Positions 8,134-16,241 of a stretch of 64,000 bases of DNA are shown here, piece after piece. The stretch lies in the NCBI RefSeq assembly GCF_948329825.1, contig NZ_CAOJCM010000003.1, forward strand, positions 62,001 to 126,000, read 5' to 3'. The stretch's first letter is position 1. Every line of letters begins with the position of its first letter. A model generated the notes under the pieces. The model was not told the DNA's origin and searched no databases. It saw only the letters and a list, made by a program, of their open reading frames with translations. Made by a program: the position numbers and the translations under genes. This DNA comes from Paenibacillus sp. JJ-100. GTDB lineage: Bacteria; Bacillota; Bacilli; Paenibacillales; Paenibacillaceae.

Positions 8134-8511
8134 ATGTCTACAATTAAAGAAGTTTCGGAGCAAACTGGTATTTCGGCCTATACGCTTCGGTATTACGAGC
8201 GGGAAGGTATATTACCGTACGTGAAGCGCGATCAAAGCGGAAATAGGTTGTATGACGAAGAAAGTCTAGAATGGTTGAGTTTTACTATGGCCCTGCGGGC
8301 AACGGGCATGCCGCTGGCCCAGATCAAGCGATATGTGGATTTGTACCAAGAAGGCGAGAACACGCTTAAGTTACGAAAACAAATGATGCTCAAGCATAAG
8401 GAAAAGGTGGAGAGGGATCTCTCGGAAACCTTTAAATGTTTGGAGCGAATCAATTACAAGTTGGCATTATACGATATGCAGGAAAAAAGATTGACTAAGA
8501 TGCTGCCCTAG
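8134..8511 (+). CDS. MerR-family transcriptional regulator
   Basis: A 125-residue regulator. The N-terminal winged helix carries the MerR signature (SAYTLRYYEREGILPYVKRD) and is followed by a long dimerisation helix. There is no C-terminal Cys-rich metal site, so it belongs with the aldehyde- or redox-responsive MerR proteins (YhdM/AdhR type) rather than the metal sensors; this is inference. AGGAGG lies 8 bases before ATG 8134. It sits just upstream of an SDR gene whose promoter has the long spacer typical of MerR targets, so it probably controls that gene. Confidence 0.9.
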   Translation: MSTIKEVSEQTGISAYTLRYYEREGILPYVKRDQSGNRLYDEESLEWLSFTMALRATGMPLAQIKRYVDLYQEGENTLKLRKQMMLKHKEKVERDLSETFKCLERINYKLALYDMQEKRLTKMLP

Positions 8512-8542
8512 ATCGGCCGTATGCAGCACTTCTCTCTAAGTG

Positions 8543-8577
8543 ATGCGCGCCTCCGGATGGAGGGCGTATTTTTTTTA
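8543..8577 (+). terminator. Terminator after merR
   Basis: GCGCCTCC-GGAT-GGAGGGCGT hairpin with a one-base bulge, then TATTTTTTTTA. Confidence 0.8.
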
Positions 8578-8588
8578 TTTTCTCAGGC

Positions 8589-8619
8589 TTGACTTAGAGT
8601 TAACTTCACTTGATAACCT
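8589..8619 (+). promoter_or_regulatory. MerR-controlled promoter of the SDR gene
   Basis: TTGACT, then TAGAGTTAACTTC dyad half-sites in the spacer, then TAACCT 19 bases downstream. A spacer longer than 17 bases with a dyad inside is the hallmark of MerR activation. The half-sites resemble those at 8099-8116. Confidence 0.6.
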
Positions 8620-8669
8620 TGAATCAAGCCAACGATGACTGGCTAAAACCGGAGAAAGGGGAAATACAC

Positions 8670-9410
8670 ATGGATAAAGTAGCAATTATCACAGGCGCTA
8701 GTAGCGGAATGGGAGCGGCTACTGCCAGACTTCTCGCCCAACACGGTATTAAAATCATGCTCGCCGCTCGTCGGGAAAATCGTTTGCAGCAACTGCAGGA
8801 AGAAATTCGTGCTGCTGGAGGCGAAGCCAGCTATAAAGTGACTGATGTCACTTCTCGTGCCGACGTAGAAACATTGGCAGATGAAACCATTAAAACCTAC
8901 GGAAAAATCGACATTATGATCAATAACGCGGGGATTATGCCGCTTTCATTCTTTAAGAATTTAAAGGTTGATGAATGGGATCGAATGATAGACGTAAACA
9001 TTAAAGGCGTCCTCTATGGGATGGCAGCTGTCTACAAGCATATGGAAGAACGCAATGAGGGACACATTATTAATTTCTCGTCCATTGCGGGGCATATCAT
9101 TTTCCCTTCAAGCTCCATTTATAGTGCAACCAAACATGCTGTACGGATTTTAACGGAAGGTATGCGAACCGAACTGGGAGCCAAGCAAAATATTCGGACA
9201 ACTCTTATCTCCCCCGGTGCCGTGGAAACCGAGTTGTATGATACTATTACTGACAACTCGATTTACCCGGCATTGGAGAAATTGGGCAGCCAGGAATGGG
9301 ACCAACTTGACCCTAACGACATTGCGAGAACCATACTGTTTGCAATTCAGCAGCCGGCTAACGTGACGATAAACGAACTTATTGTTCGTCCCACATCGCA
9401 AAGCTTGTAA
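8670..9410 (+). CDS. SDR-family oxidoreductase
   Basis: A 246-residue classical short-chain dehydrogenase. It shows the NAD(P)-binding TGASSGMG motif (residues 9-16), NNAG, and the catalytic Ser-Tyr-Lys set in FSSIAGHI and YSATK. The substrate is unknown; YdfG/NADP-dependent alcohol or carbonyl reductases are the closest type. AAAGGGGA precedes ATG 8670 by about 7 bases. Its promoter is set up for MerR control by the preceding gene, suggesting a role in reducing a toxic aldehyde or electrophile (inference). Confidence 0.92.
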   Translation: MDKVAIITGASSGMGAATARLLAQHGIKIMLAARRENRLQQLQEEIRAAGGEASYKVTDVTSRADVETLADETIKTYGKIDIMINNAGIMPLSFFKNLKVDEWDRMIDVNIKGVLYGMAAVYKHMEERNEGHIINFSSIAGHIIFPSSSIYSATKHAVRILTEGMRTELGAKQNIRTTLISPGAVETELYDTITDNSIYPALEKLGSQEWDQLDPNDIARTILFAIQQPANVTINELIVRPTSQSL

Positions 9411-9600
9411 GATCAGATCATTCAGTAGTTGGCGCAAAAAACCATGTCCCAAGGCGGGATTTTCCAATTCTTTTAGTATCGCCCAGATTCTCTTCTGGCT
9501 CGATGTATTGGTAAATTTTTAATTTTGGGACTGGGAATTCTCCGTCACGGGAAAAGTAAGGAATTAACTAACGGGAAACGATAGGTTTAACAAAGCAAAA

Positions 9601-9625
9601 GGGCCATCCTGGCAAAGGGTGGCCC
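9601..9625. terminator. Bidirectional GGGCCATCC-type hairpin
   Basis: GGGCCATCC / GGGTGGCCC stem, with TAAAAAA after it and CAAAA before it. It lies between the convergent SDR genes. Related hairpins occur at 27829 and 29861. The rest of 9411-9809 shows no gene. Confidence 0.75.
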
Positions 9626-9809
9626 TAAAAAACTTGCGCAAAGACATTCTAGTTATTGTAGGGATAGCATTCATGAACTTGTTACTTTTGTAATTAAAGG
9701 AATTGTTTATATGTGTTTGCGTTCTTCTGTCTGGCTTCCTTCCGAATGCCGGGTTAAAGATCATCAGGAGCATTGCCGCGATAAAGCTACTCACAACATA
9801 GTCTCCTCC

Positions 9810-10505
9810 TTACCAAGGAACGACTCCATTCCGGTCCATAAAAGTACCCGTAGGTCCATTGCAGTCAAGAGTCGCAAGCTTCACAATCACATCTGTACCC
9901 TCACTGACGGTTTGGTAGCCGCGATGCCCATTGAGGTCGGTTGCTGTCGGGCCGGGATCGGCGGCATTTATACGGAATTCAGGCAAGGCTTTGGCATATT
10001 GCACAGTCAGCATTGTTACTGCGGCTTTGGATGACGAGTAAATCAAATCGTTTATTTGCGATTCAATCTTTTCAGGATTTGTTACGCGGGTAAAGGAACC
10101 TAGCCCACTGCTGACATTGACGATAACAGGCGTTGCCGATTTGTGCAGAAGAGGAAGAAATGCTTGTGTCACACGAACAATACCGAAGACATTGGTGTCA
10201 TAAACGGTGCGGAAGTCTTCTGCATCCACATCATTAGCACCCAGAAGACCGCTTGTTATTCCCGCATTATTGATAAGTACATCCAAATGCCCTTCATTTT
10301 GTTTAATTTCGGCAGCTGCTTCATGTATGGACGCAAGATCGGTCACATCAATCCGTACAAACTTTGCGCCAAGCTTATCAGCCGAGTCTTTTCCGCGTTC
10401 TACACTGCGAGCACCAATGTACACATTGTGACCCTGTTCGATCAATCGCCGTGCAGTTTCGAAGCCCAGCCCTTTGTTTCCACCTGTAATTAATGTAACT
10501 GTCAA
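9810..10505 (-). CDS. SDR-family carbonyl reductase-like oxidoreductase
   Basis: A 231-residue short-chain dehydrogenase with TGGNKGLGFETAR (cofactor binding, near residue 7), NNAG, and a catalytic Tyr-x-x-x-Lys in YSSSKAAV preceded by VNVSSG. The GGNKGLG form and the C terminus resemble eukaryotic-type carbonyl reductases (CBR1-like). It starts at TTG 10505, with GAGGAG about 9 bases upstream. A perfect 20-base inverted repeat lies in its leader (10528-10547). No cognate regulator gene is adjacent. Confidence 0.9.
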   Translation of the reverse strand: MTVTLITGGNKGLGFETARRLIEQGHNVYIGARSVERGKDSADKLGAKFVRIDVTDLASIHEAAAEIKQNEGHLDVLINNAGITSGLLGANDVDAEDFRTVYDTNVFGIVRVTQAFLPLLHKSATPVIVNVSSGLGSFTRVTNPEKIESQINDLIYSSSKAAVTMLTVQYAKALPEFRINAADPGPTATDLNGHRGYQTVSEGTDVIVKLATLDCNGPTGTFMDRNGVVPW

Positions 10506-10527
10506 TTCAAACAGCTCCTCGCCATTA

Positions 10528-10547
10528 ATGTGATATACCTATCACAT
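10528..10547. promoter_or_regulatory. Operator-like inverted repeat upstream of the SDR gene
   Basis: ATGTGATA-TACC-TATCACAT is a perfect 8-4-8 repeat 22 bases before the TTG start. Such sites are typical for MarR/HxlR/TetR-type repressors. The regulator is not beside it. Confidence 0.65.
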
Positions 10548-10566
10548 AATAACATAGCTAATGTAA

Positions 10567-10746
10567 AATTTATCTAAGAATTTCAATAAAGTCCAGGAGC
10601 TGGATTATTTCGAATTCGACTCCACCGTGGTGCTTCTCACAGAGAATACGTTTACTCTTCGCGAGGATTTGATTCCGGGCATGAAGGTTCACTTGGCGAG
10701 TCGCTTGGCACGTTGCCTTCCAAATATCAAAAAAGGAAGAGAATGA
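10567..10746 (+). pseudogene. Possible unidentified gene remnant
   Basis: An open + frame of about 59 codons without a usable start has protein-like composition (ELDYFEFDSTVVLLTENTFT, then LREDLIPGMKVHLASRLARC). I do not recognise it. It could be the tail of a lost gene, perhaps the missing regulator of the operator beside it, or chance. Confidence 0.3.
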
Positions 10747-10857
10747 TGTGAACAAAGCCGAAAGGATGTTGGTCATCGTCATAGCGATCCTTAAATGCCC
10801 TGGCCTCTCATTAGGCAAGCAATATAATCTTAAAGATCCGCTCGTGCAGCGGTAGCT

Positions 10858-11856
10858 TTACTTCGCCGGCGCGTATGCTTCATCCAAGAAACCGCGGATG
10901 GCTTGAAAAGCCTGAAGTCTGTTTTTCTCCAGTAATACCATGTGCGTCCCTTCACCGATTTCCACCCAGCGGCGATAGGCGGCCCCTGTCAGCGAAGTGA
11001 AGAGATTCTGGGCCAATTCAAGAGGGACATCGATATCCCACTCCGCATGGACAAGAAGGACAGGAACCGTAATATCCTTAGGATCATAGAAAGCTTTGCC
11101 AGCCGTCCAGTATTCGCGGATATCCAGAATAGGGCCGTTGGTCGCCCGGATATGCTCAGGATGATCGGTTAAGCTCCCCGGATCCGAAGCAAGAGTGGCT
11201 TTGACCCATTGTTCAAACCAACCGTCCGGAATCAGATCATTGCGTTTATGTTCTGGCGCCGCGCTGAGCCAGCGTTCCTTCGTGCTGCCGACAGCAACAA
11301 GGCGATATGAACCGAGTGGGCCTCCGGTATCGATCGGAACCGGTTTGGAGCTCAGCCATTGCGGTGCAACAAGCGTAAGCTTGTTTACTTTCTCGTTGTT
11401 TTGGCTGGTATAAGCTCCCGCAACCGTTCCCCCCCAAGACATTCCCAGTATGTTGACCTTCTTTAAATTTCGGCGTTTCAGAACGTAGTCTACGGCTGTA
11501 CCCAAATCCCGGACCCCTGTCTCCGTGCGGACAAGCGGCGGATTAAGGTCGGCAGGCTGCTCCATCTCAGGCGGTCTTGTCGAGCCGCCATAGCCGCGAA
11601 CGTCCACGGCGTATACGTCATAGCCATGGCCGGCAAGGTAGTCCAGAAAAGAGAAGCCGTCCAGCTCCACATCGTACAGACTGCCAATTGAATAGGTAGC
11701 GCCATGAACCATCACGATTGTTTTTTCGTTTGAGAAGGTATTCATGGAAGCGGGACGTATATTTCGTACATAAAGCTCGATTCCGGGCGTATCGCTCAGG
11801 ATACGCAGGTCTTCGGTCACGATATGGTTTTTTTTAAGAAAATCACGGGTTGTCAT
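10858..11856 (-). CDS. Alpha/beta hydrolase
   Basis: A 332-residue alpha/beta-hydrolase. It has the oxyanion motif VHGATYS near residue 50, nucleophile elbow GMSWGG with Ser140, the acid probably in HAEWDIDVP, and the catalytic His in GEGTHMVLLE. There is no signal peptide, so it is cytoplasmic. AAAGGTG precedes the ATG. It is the second gene of a probable two-gene operon behind the MBL hydrolase at 11899-12795 (42-base gap), divergent from the XRE-cupin regulator. The substrate is unknown; the pairing with an MBL lactonase-like enzyme hints at lactone or ester breakdown. Confidence 0.9.
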   Translation of the reverse strand: MTTRDFLKKNHIVTEDLRILSDTPGIELYVRNIRPASMNTFSNEKTIVMVHGATYSIGSLYDVELDGFSFLDYLAGHGYDVYAVDVRGYGGSTRPPEMEQPADLNPPLVRTETGVRDLGTAVDYVLKRRNLKKVNILGMSWGGTVAGAYTSQNNEKVNKLTLVAPQWLSSKPVPIDTGGPLGSYRLVAVGSTKERWLSAAPEHKRNDLIPDGWFEQWVKATLASDPGSLTDHPEHIRATNGPILDIREYWTAGKAFYDPKDITVPVLLVHAEWDIDVPLELAQNLFTSLTGAAYRRWVEIGEGTHMVLLEKNRLQAFQAIRGFLDEAYAPAK

Positions 11857-11898
11857 ACGCTCAGCACCTTTCGTAATGGAGTTTGTTGTCAGGTTGTT

Positions 11899-12795
11899 TT
11901 AAATAAAGTTCCACTTATACTTGCCCTTGCTGCGAGTCACGTACCCCGCCGCGCTTCCGGGGAAATGCGTACTGAAATAAATGACTGGGCGATCCGCTAT
12001 GAGCTCCAGCACCCTAAGCCGTGTAATACGCGCTTGATCGGTAAATTCGCAGTACATGGAATTCCATTCCGGGTTATAGACCTGAAACGGATGGTGCATC
12101 ACATCAGCGCCGAATAAAGCTTCTTCCCCGCCAGATTTGAGACGGATGGACATTTGGCCGATGCTGTGGCCGGGTGTCGGAATGAATGTGAATATATCAA
12201 GAAATTCTCCGCCCTCATGGCCAATGGCCTGCGTTAAGCCGGCTTCAACAACAGGCAATACGCTTTCTTCGTAAACGTTAAAATTTGCTTCGTTTGCTTT
12301 GTTGTGACTGACTTCGCTGGAGTAATATTGCTGTTCTGCGAGGGGAAATACGTATTTGGCATTGGGGAAGGTCGGTACCCATTTTCCGTCCACAAGGTTT
12401 GTATTCCAGCCGACATGGTCCACATGCAGATGTGTCAGCAGAACGTAGTCCACTTCCTCCGGTGTAACCCCTGCCTCCTTCAGACGCTGAAGATAGGGGA
12501 GCTGGAGATTGGCGAGATCGGGATTTAAAGGCAGGTCTTTATCGTTTCCTGTAGCCGTATCAATAAGGATCGTATGCTTCGGAGTTTTCACCACCCACGT
12601 TCCAATACTGACGATAAGCTGAGAATTGCCATCGATCAGGCCGGCCGGAAGAGAGTTTCGATTCTCCTCCAGGAACAGGGGGTTCCACGATCCCGCAAAA
12701 TATACTTCTGGTGAAATACCGTCCAGCATCATCTCCGTGACACGCGTCACGGTAACATCACCGACGCGATAGACTTTGGGAATTTTAGCAGTCAT
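11899..12795 (-). CDS. MBL-fold metallo-hydrolase (lactonase-like)
   Basis: A 298-residue metallo-beta-lactamase-fold enzyme with the zinc motif THLHVDHVGWN (His122, His124, Asp126, His127), later ligands in PTPGHSIGQ and FGADVMHHP, and a final STHFPGS. It resembles N-acyl-homoserine-lactonase and methyl-parathion-hydrolase type proteins. ATG 12795 is chosen because AAGGAG lies about 9 bases upstream; the longer open frame has no such site. It is transcribed divergently from the XRE-cupin gene, whose operator-like repeats lie between them. Confidence 0.88.
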   Translation of the reverse strand: MTAKIPKVYRVGDVTVTRVTEMMLDGISPEVYFAGSWNPLFLEENRNSLPAGLIDGNSQLIVSIGTWVVKTPKHTILIDTATGNDKDLPLNPDLANLQLPYLQRLKEAGVTPEEVDYVLLTHLHVDHVGWNTNLVDGKWVPTFPNAKYVFPLAEQQYYSSEVSHNKANEANFNVYEESVLPVVEAGLTQAIGHEGGEFLDIFTFIPTPGHSIGQMSIRLKSGGEEALFGADVMHHPFQVYNPEWNSMYCEFTDQARITRLRVLELIADRPVIYFSTHFPGSAAGYVTRSKGKYKWNFI

Positions 12796-13015
12796 TCTTT
12801 TAACTCCTTCCGTCCTTCCAATATATTTTCTTTGATCCGGATAACAAGGAGGCCATTGAATCAATGTGATTCGTTCCTCATTATCCATGAGAATTTCGCT
12901 GCAAATGAAATAATTCTGTTGAAACGAACGATCGGCAAGAAAACCGGGTAAGATCACCAACCATGATTAAATGGTAGCCCAATAATGGCGCTATATCAAC
13001 GTTTTTACACCGTAA

Positions 13016-13093
13016 TTTCGCTCTAGTGAAAGGGCTTGATATTGCTCATGTTTTACACCTAATATACATATATAAATTTCGCCAATAGCGAAA
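13016..13093. promoter_or_regulatory. Paired TTTCGC operators between the MBL and XRE genes
   Basis: Two related dyads occur: TTTCGC-TCTA-GTGAAA at 13016-13031 and TTTCGC-CAATA-GCGAAA at 13077-13093 (extended by AA/TT on both sides). They lie in the divergent promoter region and are probable binding sites for the XRE-cupin protein. Confidence 0.7.
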
Positions 13094-13120
13094 TTACATC
13101 GAAATTCAGGAGGTTTGCAC

Positions 13121-13666
13121 ATGAATTCAATCGGCGAAGCCATTCGAAGCACGCGAAAAAAACAGAAATTAACGCTCAAGAAGGTAGCTCAAGCAGCCTC
13201 TGTATCCTTATCTTTTCTCAGTGAAATTGAACGCGATAAGGCGAATCCGTCCATCAGTGTTCTGAAGCGTGTAGCTAATGCATTAAACGTGAATTTTACC
13301 GATTTATTCGGCGAGGAGAAACGAAGCATTGTCGTTAGAAAAAACGAACGCAAACCTTTGGTACATTCCGAAGGTTCACGCATTACCTGGTACGCGCTCA
13401 GTCAAGGAAGCAATAACCGAATGGGACCGATATGGGGAGTGTTGGAAGAAGGAGCGGCTTATGGCGACATCGGCGTCGGCCATAGCGATGGCGAGGAATT
13501 TCTATTTGTCCACTCCGGGCGTTTGGAGTTTATGCTGGGCAATGAACGTTACACGCTCGAAGAAGGGGACAGTATCTATTATGATGCCAGAATCCCCCAT
13601 AGTTATAAGAATATCTGGGATGGCGAAACACTACTAATAGCGGTTGCTACCCCGCCTACTTTTTGA
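13121..13666 (+). CDS. XRE-family regulator with cupin sensor domain
   Basis: A 181-residue regulator with an N-terminal helix-turn-helix (residues 5-60, KKVAQAASVSLSFLSEIERD) and a C-terminal cupin (residues 110-178, with HSDGEEFLFVHSG and ARIPHSYKN). The cupin presumably binds a small effector. AGGAGG lies 7 bases before ATG 13121. It is divergent from the MBL/alpha-beta hydrolase operon and most likely controls that operon and itself through the TTTCGC dyads. Confidence 0.9.
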   Translation: MNSIGEAIRSTRKKQKLTLKKVAQAASVSLSFLSEIERDKANPSISVLKRVANALNVNFTDLFGEEKRSIVVRKNERKPLVHSEGSRITWYALSQGSNNRMGPIWGVLEEGAAYGDIGVGHSDGEEFLFVHSGRLEFMLGNERYTLEEGDSIYYDARIPHSYKNIWDGETLLIAVATPPTF

Positions 13667-13766
13667 CGGAACGGAATTGGAGGTACATCCATACGAACCG
13701 CTGTTGAGCATTTATGAAGAACAGTTGAAAGGAATTGATGATCATTCCGACAAGCAAGATCATTAG
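13665..13766 (+). pseudogene. C-terminal gene remnant behind the XRE gene
   Basis: In the +1 frame right after the XRE stop, an open stretch reads DGTELEVHPYEPLLSIYEEQ and then LKGIDDHSDKQDH to a stop. The composition is protein-like but there is no start. It is probably the tail of a deleted gene; the family is not recognised. Confidence 0.35.
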
Positions 13767-13792
13767 GGTTATCTAAAAAAGGATAAAAATGG

Positions 13793-13834
13793 TTGACCTT
13801 GAAGAACTACTCGTGTAATATTGTGAATGCACAA
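13793..13834 (+). promoter_or_regulatory. Promoter and GntR-type operator of the ABC operon
   Basis: TTGACC at 13793-13798, a 17-base spacer and TAATAT at 13816-13821. TTGTG-AATG-CACAA (13821-13834) overlaps the -10 end. The dyad is a likely site for the YtrA-type repressor encoded at the end of this operon. Confidence 0.75.
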
Positions 13835-13862
13835 CATACACAATTTGAAGAGGAGGCACGGC

Positions 13863-14717
13863 ATGCTGGCATTGGACATTCGTAATTTAAATAAAAAGTA
13901 CAACAACTTTCAGCTAAAAGACGTATCGTTTCAATTAGAAAAGGGTTATATTATGGGGTTTATCGGTGCCAATGGCGCAGGAAAAACAACTACGATCAAA
14001 TCGATCATGAACATGATTCAGGTCGATAGCGGCGAGGTATGCATTTTCGGCAAGAACATCGCCGAACACGAGATCGAATTGAAGCAGGAAATCGGATGCG
14101 CATTCGGCGATATCGATTTCTATACACGAAGCAAGATCAAAACGCTGACCAATATCACAAGGAAGTTCTATAATAATTGGAATGACGAAACCTACTATAA
14201 ATACCTAAAAGTATTCAAATTGGATGAACACAAAAGGATTGCTGAATTATCTACAGGAATGAAAGTAAAGTACAGCTTGGCGATTGCTTTATCCCATGGC
14301 GCGAAGCTTCTCGTCCTAGATGAACCGACAAGCGGACTCGACCCTGTATCAAGAGACGAATTGTTAGATATTTTTCAAGAGCTCATCGTTGACGGCGAGA
14401 TCAGCATTCTTTTCTCTACGCACATTACATCCGACTTGGAGAAGTGTGCAGATTTTATAACCTTCATTGATCACGGGCAAATTATCGCCAGTTCCGAGAA
14501 ACACGATTTTATGGAGTCCTATCGTTTAATCAGTGGTAGTGAGGGCCAATTGCGCGAGGTAAAGGAGCAGTTGATTTCCTACAAAATCAACTCTTTCGGC
14601 TTTACCGGATTGATTCATACCAAAGACTTGGATCCATTCTCCAACTTAAAGGCAACTACACCAAGTCTTGAGGAGATCATGATTTATTTTGCGAAAAAGG
14701 AGGGTGTGTATGTATAA
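13863..14717 (+). CDS. ABC transporter ATP-binding protein
   Basis: A 284-residue ABC ATPase with Walker A GANGAGKTT, signature ELSTGMKVK (STGM in place of the usual SGGQ), Walker B LLVLDEPTSGLDP and the switch His in FSTHITSD. It belongs to the BcrA/YtrB-like group that pairs with ABC-2 permeases and GntR repressors in Bacillota, often linked to cell-envelope antibiotic stress. ATG 13863 follows AGGAGG by 6 bases. Its last 8 bases overlap the permease gene, so the operon ATPase-permease-GntR is translationally coupled. Confidence 0.93.
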   Translation: MLALDIRNLNKKYNNFQLKDVSFQLEKGYIMGFIGANGAGKTTTIKSIMNMIQVDSGEVCIFGKNIAEHEIELKQEIGCAFGDIDFYTRSKIKTLTNITRKFYNNWNDETYYKYLKVFKLDEHKRIAELSTGMKVKYSLAIALSHGAKLLVLDEPTSGLDPVSRDELLDIFQELIVDGEISILFSTHITSDLEKCADFITFIDHGQIIASSEKHDFMESYRLISGSEGQLREVKEQLISYKINSFGFTGLIHTKDLDPFSNLKATTPSLEEIMIYFAKKEGVYV

Positions 14718-15366
14718 TTTAGTGATGAAAGATTTGAAATTAGGAGTAAATCCTTGGTTCTTCGTATTACCCTTATTTACGGGTGCATTAATGCTGATTC
14801 CCGGTTGGATATATTTTCTTGTCCCGCTATATTTTTGTTTGATCACGGTGCCGAACATATTTGGCGGATTTAAAAGTCAGAATGATTTGATGTTTAGTAC
14901 AATGATGCCGGTGACCAAAAAAGACATCGTGAAGGCTAGGATAACTGTTATTATCATTCTGGAACTCCTACATCTTTCCGTTGCAATGATCTTTAGCATC
15001 TTTACGCTTCGTCTATACCCGGAATTGACTTACTATTTCTTCGAGCCACACCTGGGTTTTTGGGGATTGTGCTTTATGATGTTCGCGATCTTCAACATCG
15101 TACTTCTATCTATGTATTACAAGACGGCGTATAAGTATGGTGCGGCAACGACCGCATCGATTACAGTCGCTATACTTTTTGCAGGAGTTGCCCAATGGAT
15201 CGGAATCCAAAGTCCGTGGGTGAACGACATTTTCTATGGCTCCGGGGCGGATAATACTCTGCGACAGCTATTTATTCTGATCCTAGGCATTGTGATTTTT
15301 ATTGTATTTACGCTAATTACCTATCGGATTGCAGTGAGGCGATTCTTGAAAGTAGAGATGTTATGA
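14710..15366 (+). CDS. ABC-2 type permease
   Basis: A 218-residue integral membrane protein with about six hydrophobic segments (for example FFVLPLFTGALMLIPGWIYF near the N terminus and LFILILGIVIFIVFTLI near the C terminus). It is the short ABC2_membrane_5 type of permease partner. ATG 14710 follows AAGGAGG. The gene overlaps the ATPase by 8 bases and the GntR gene by 4 (ATGA), so all three form one operon. The substrate is unknown. Confidence 0.88.
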   Translation: MYNLVMKDLKLGVNPWFFVLPLFTGALMLIPGWIYFLVPLYFCLITVPNIFGGFKSQNDLMFSTMMPVTKKDIVKARITVIIILELLHLSVAMIFSIFTLRLYPELTYYFFEPHLGFWGLCFMMFAIFNIVLLSMYYKTAYKYGAATTASITVAILFAGVAQWIGIQSPWVNDIFYGSGADNTLRQLFILILGIVIFIVFTLITYRIAVRRFLKVEML

Positions 15367-15728
15367 ACGTAACGATTTCGAATAAATCTGAGAAACCAAT
15401 TTATGAACAGCTTTATGAACAAATAAGCGCCCAAATTCTGAATGGAGAGCTAGTAAGCGGCTATTGTCTGCCACCCATTCGACAAGCTGCCTTGGAACTT
15501 GGGGTTAGTGTTATCACCGTAAAGAAAGCTTGGGAAGGACTAGAACGAAGCGGACTGATTTATACAGTAACAGGGAAGGGGTGCTTTGTAACCGAATTTA
15601 CATCAGATGAGATGCTACGAATACGCAATGAAACGATCCTGAAGCAACTGGAAAACGACACATTATACTACAAATCCTTCGGCGTCACTCTAGATGAAAT
15701 TATAGAGCTGCTGAAGAGGGTTTATTAG
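15363..15728 (+). CDS. GntR-family (YtrA-type) repressor
   Basis: A 121-residue GntR regulator with the winged helix (YEQLYEQISAQILNGELVSG, then PPIRQAALELGVSVITVKKA) and only a short C-terminal helix. This is the YtrA subfamily that represses adjacent ABC-transporter operons. It starts in the ATGA overlap with the permease stop. The likely operator is the TTGTG/CACAA dyad at 13821-13834. A strong terminator follows. Confidence 0.92.
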   Translation: MNVTISNKSEKPIYEQLYEQISAQILNGELVSGYCLPPIRQAALELGVSVITVKKAWEGLERSGLIYTVTGKGCFVTEFTSDEMLRIRNETILKQLENDTLYYKSFGVTLDEIIELLKRVY

Positions 15729-15760
15729 CAGGCGCTGAAATGGGCGCCTGCTTTTTTTTC
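15728..15760 (+). terminator. Terminator after the ABC/GntR operon
   Basis: GCAGGCGC / GCGCCTGC perfect stem, an 8-base loop, then eight Ts. Confidence 0.9.
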
Positions 15761-15779
15761 GTTCCACATATGTTACGGA

Positions 15780-15796
15780 GAACCGTACCACAAGTA
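15780..15796 (+). repeat. rlmH-end direct repeat, right copy (candidate att site)
   Basis: gaaccgtaccacaagta is identical to rlmH bases 7670-7686 and is followed by ATGG. It lies in non-coding DNA 20 bases after the terminator T-run. It bounds an 8.1-kb segment with the left copy. Confidence 0.75.
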
Positions 15797-15835
15797 ATGG
15801 TAAAGCAGAGCTTTGAAATAATTCTAGATAGTTCA

Positions 15836-16074
15836 ATGAGTATTAGTGCAGACCATGAGAATAATAAAATTAACCCACAAAAAAGGTTTAGTATTTCACT
15901 GGTTGTGCTAATTTAATTTCAACTATTATCGTTTTTTTTGTATCACGTACTGATGGTTCTAATATTATTGATGGTGCTTTAATCGGTGTAATATTATTTA
16001 TTTGTGGTCTTATTCCAACAGTCTATATTTATAATCTAAGAACAAAACGGCAAGATGAAGATAACGAAGAATAA
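15836..16074 (+). pseudogene. Small two-helix membrane protein broken by a 5-bp duplication
   Basis: The frame starting at ATG 15836 reads MSISADHENNKINPQKRFSI and stops after SLVVLI. Just there AATTT is repeated (15910-15914 and 15915-15919). Removing one copy restores a 77-codon frame that continues STIIVFFVSRTDGSNIIDGA with two transmembrane segments and ends RTKRQDEDNEE. The protein family is unknown and there is no clear ribosome binding site. Confidence 0.65.
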
Positions 16075-16113
16075 AGGACTAATTTTTTTACTAAAGGGTG
16101 CGCTTAATTGAAC

Positions 16114-16147
16114 AAGAAGACCACCAAATGATGATGATGGTCTTTTC
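16114..16147 (+). terminator. Hairpin downstream of the broken membrane protein
   Basis: AAGACCACC / GATGGTCTT stem with an A/T-rich loop, followed by TTCAC. A moderate terminator; the rest of 15797-16241 holds only the relic above. Confidence 0.5.
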
Positions 16148-16241
16148 ACATTATGACAACGTCGGAGTTTATCTAATTTTAGTAGTGGGAAAACGCAATA
16201 AAGATCCAATCACCTAAAGTGACTGGACCCTCAATAACAAG

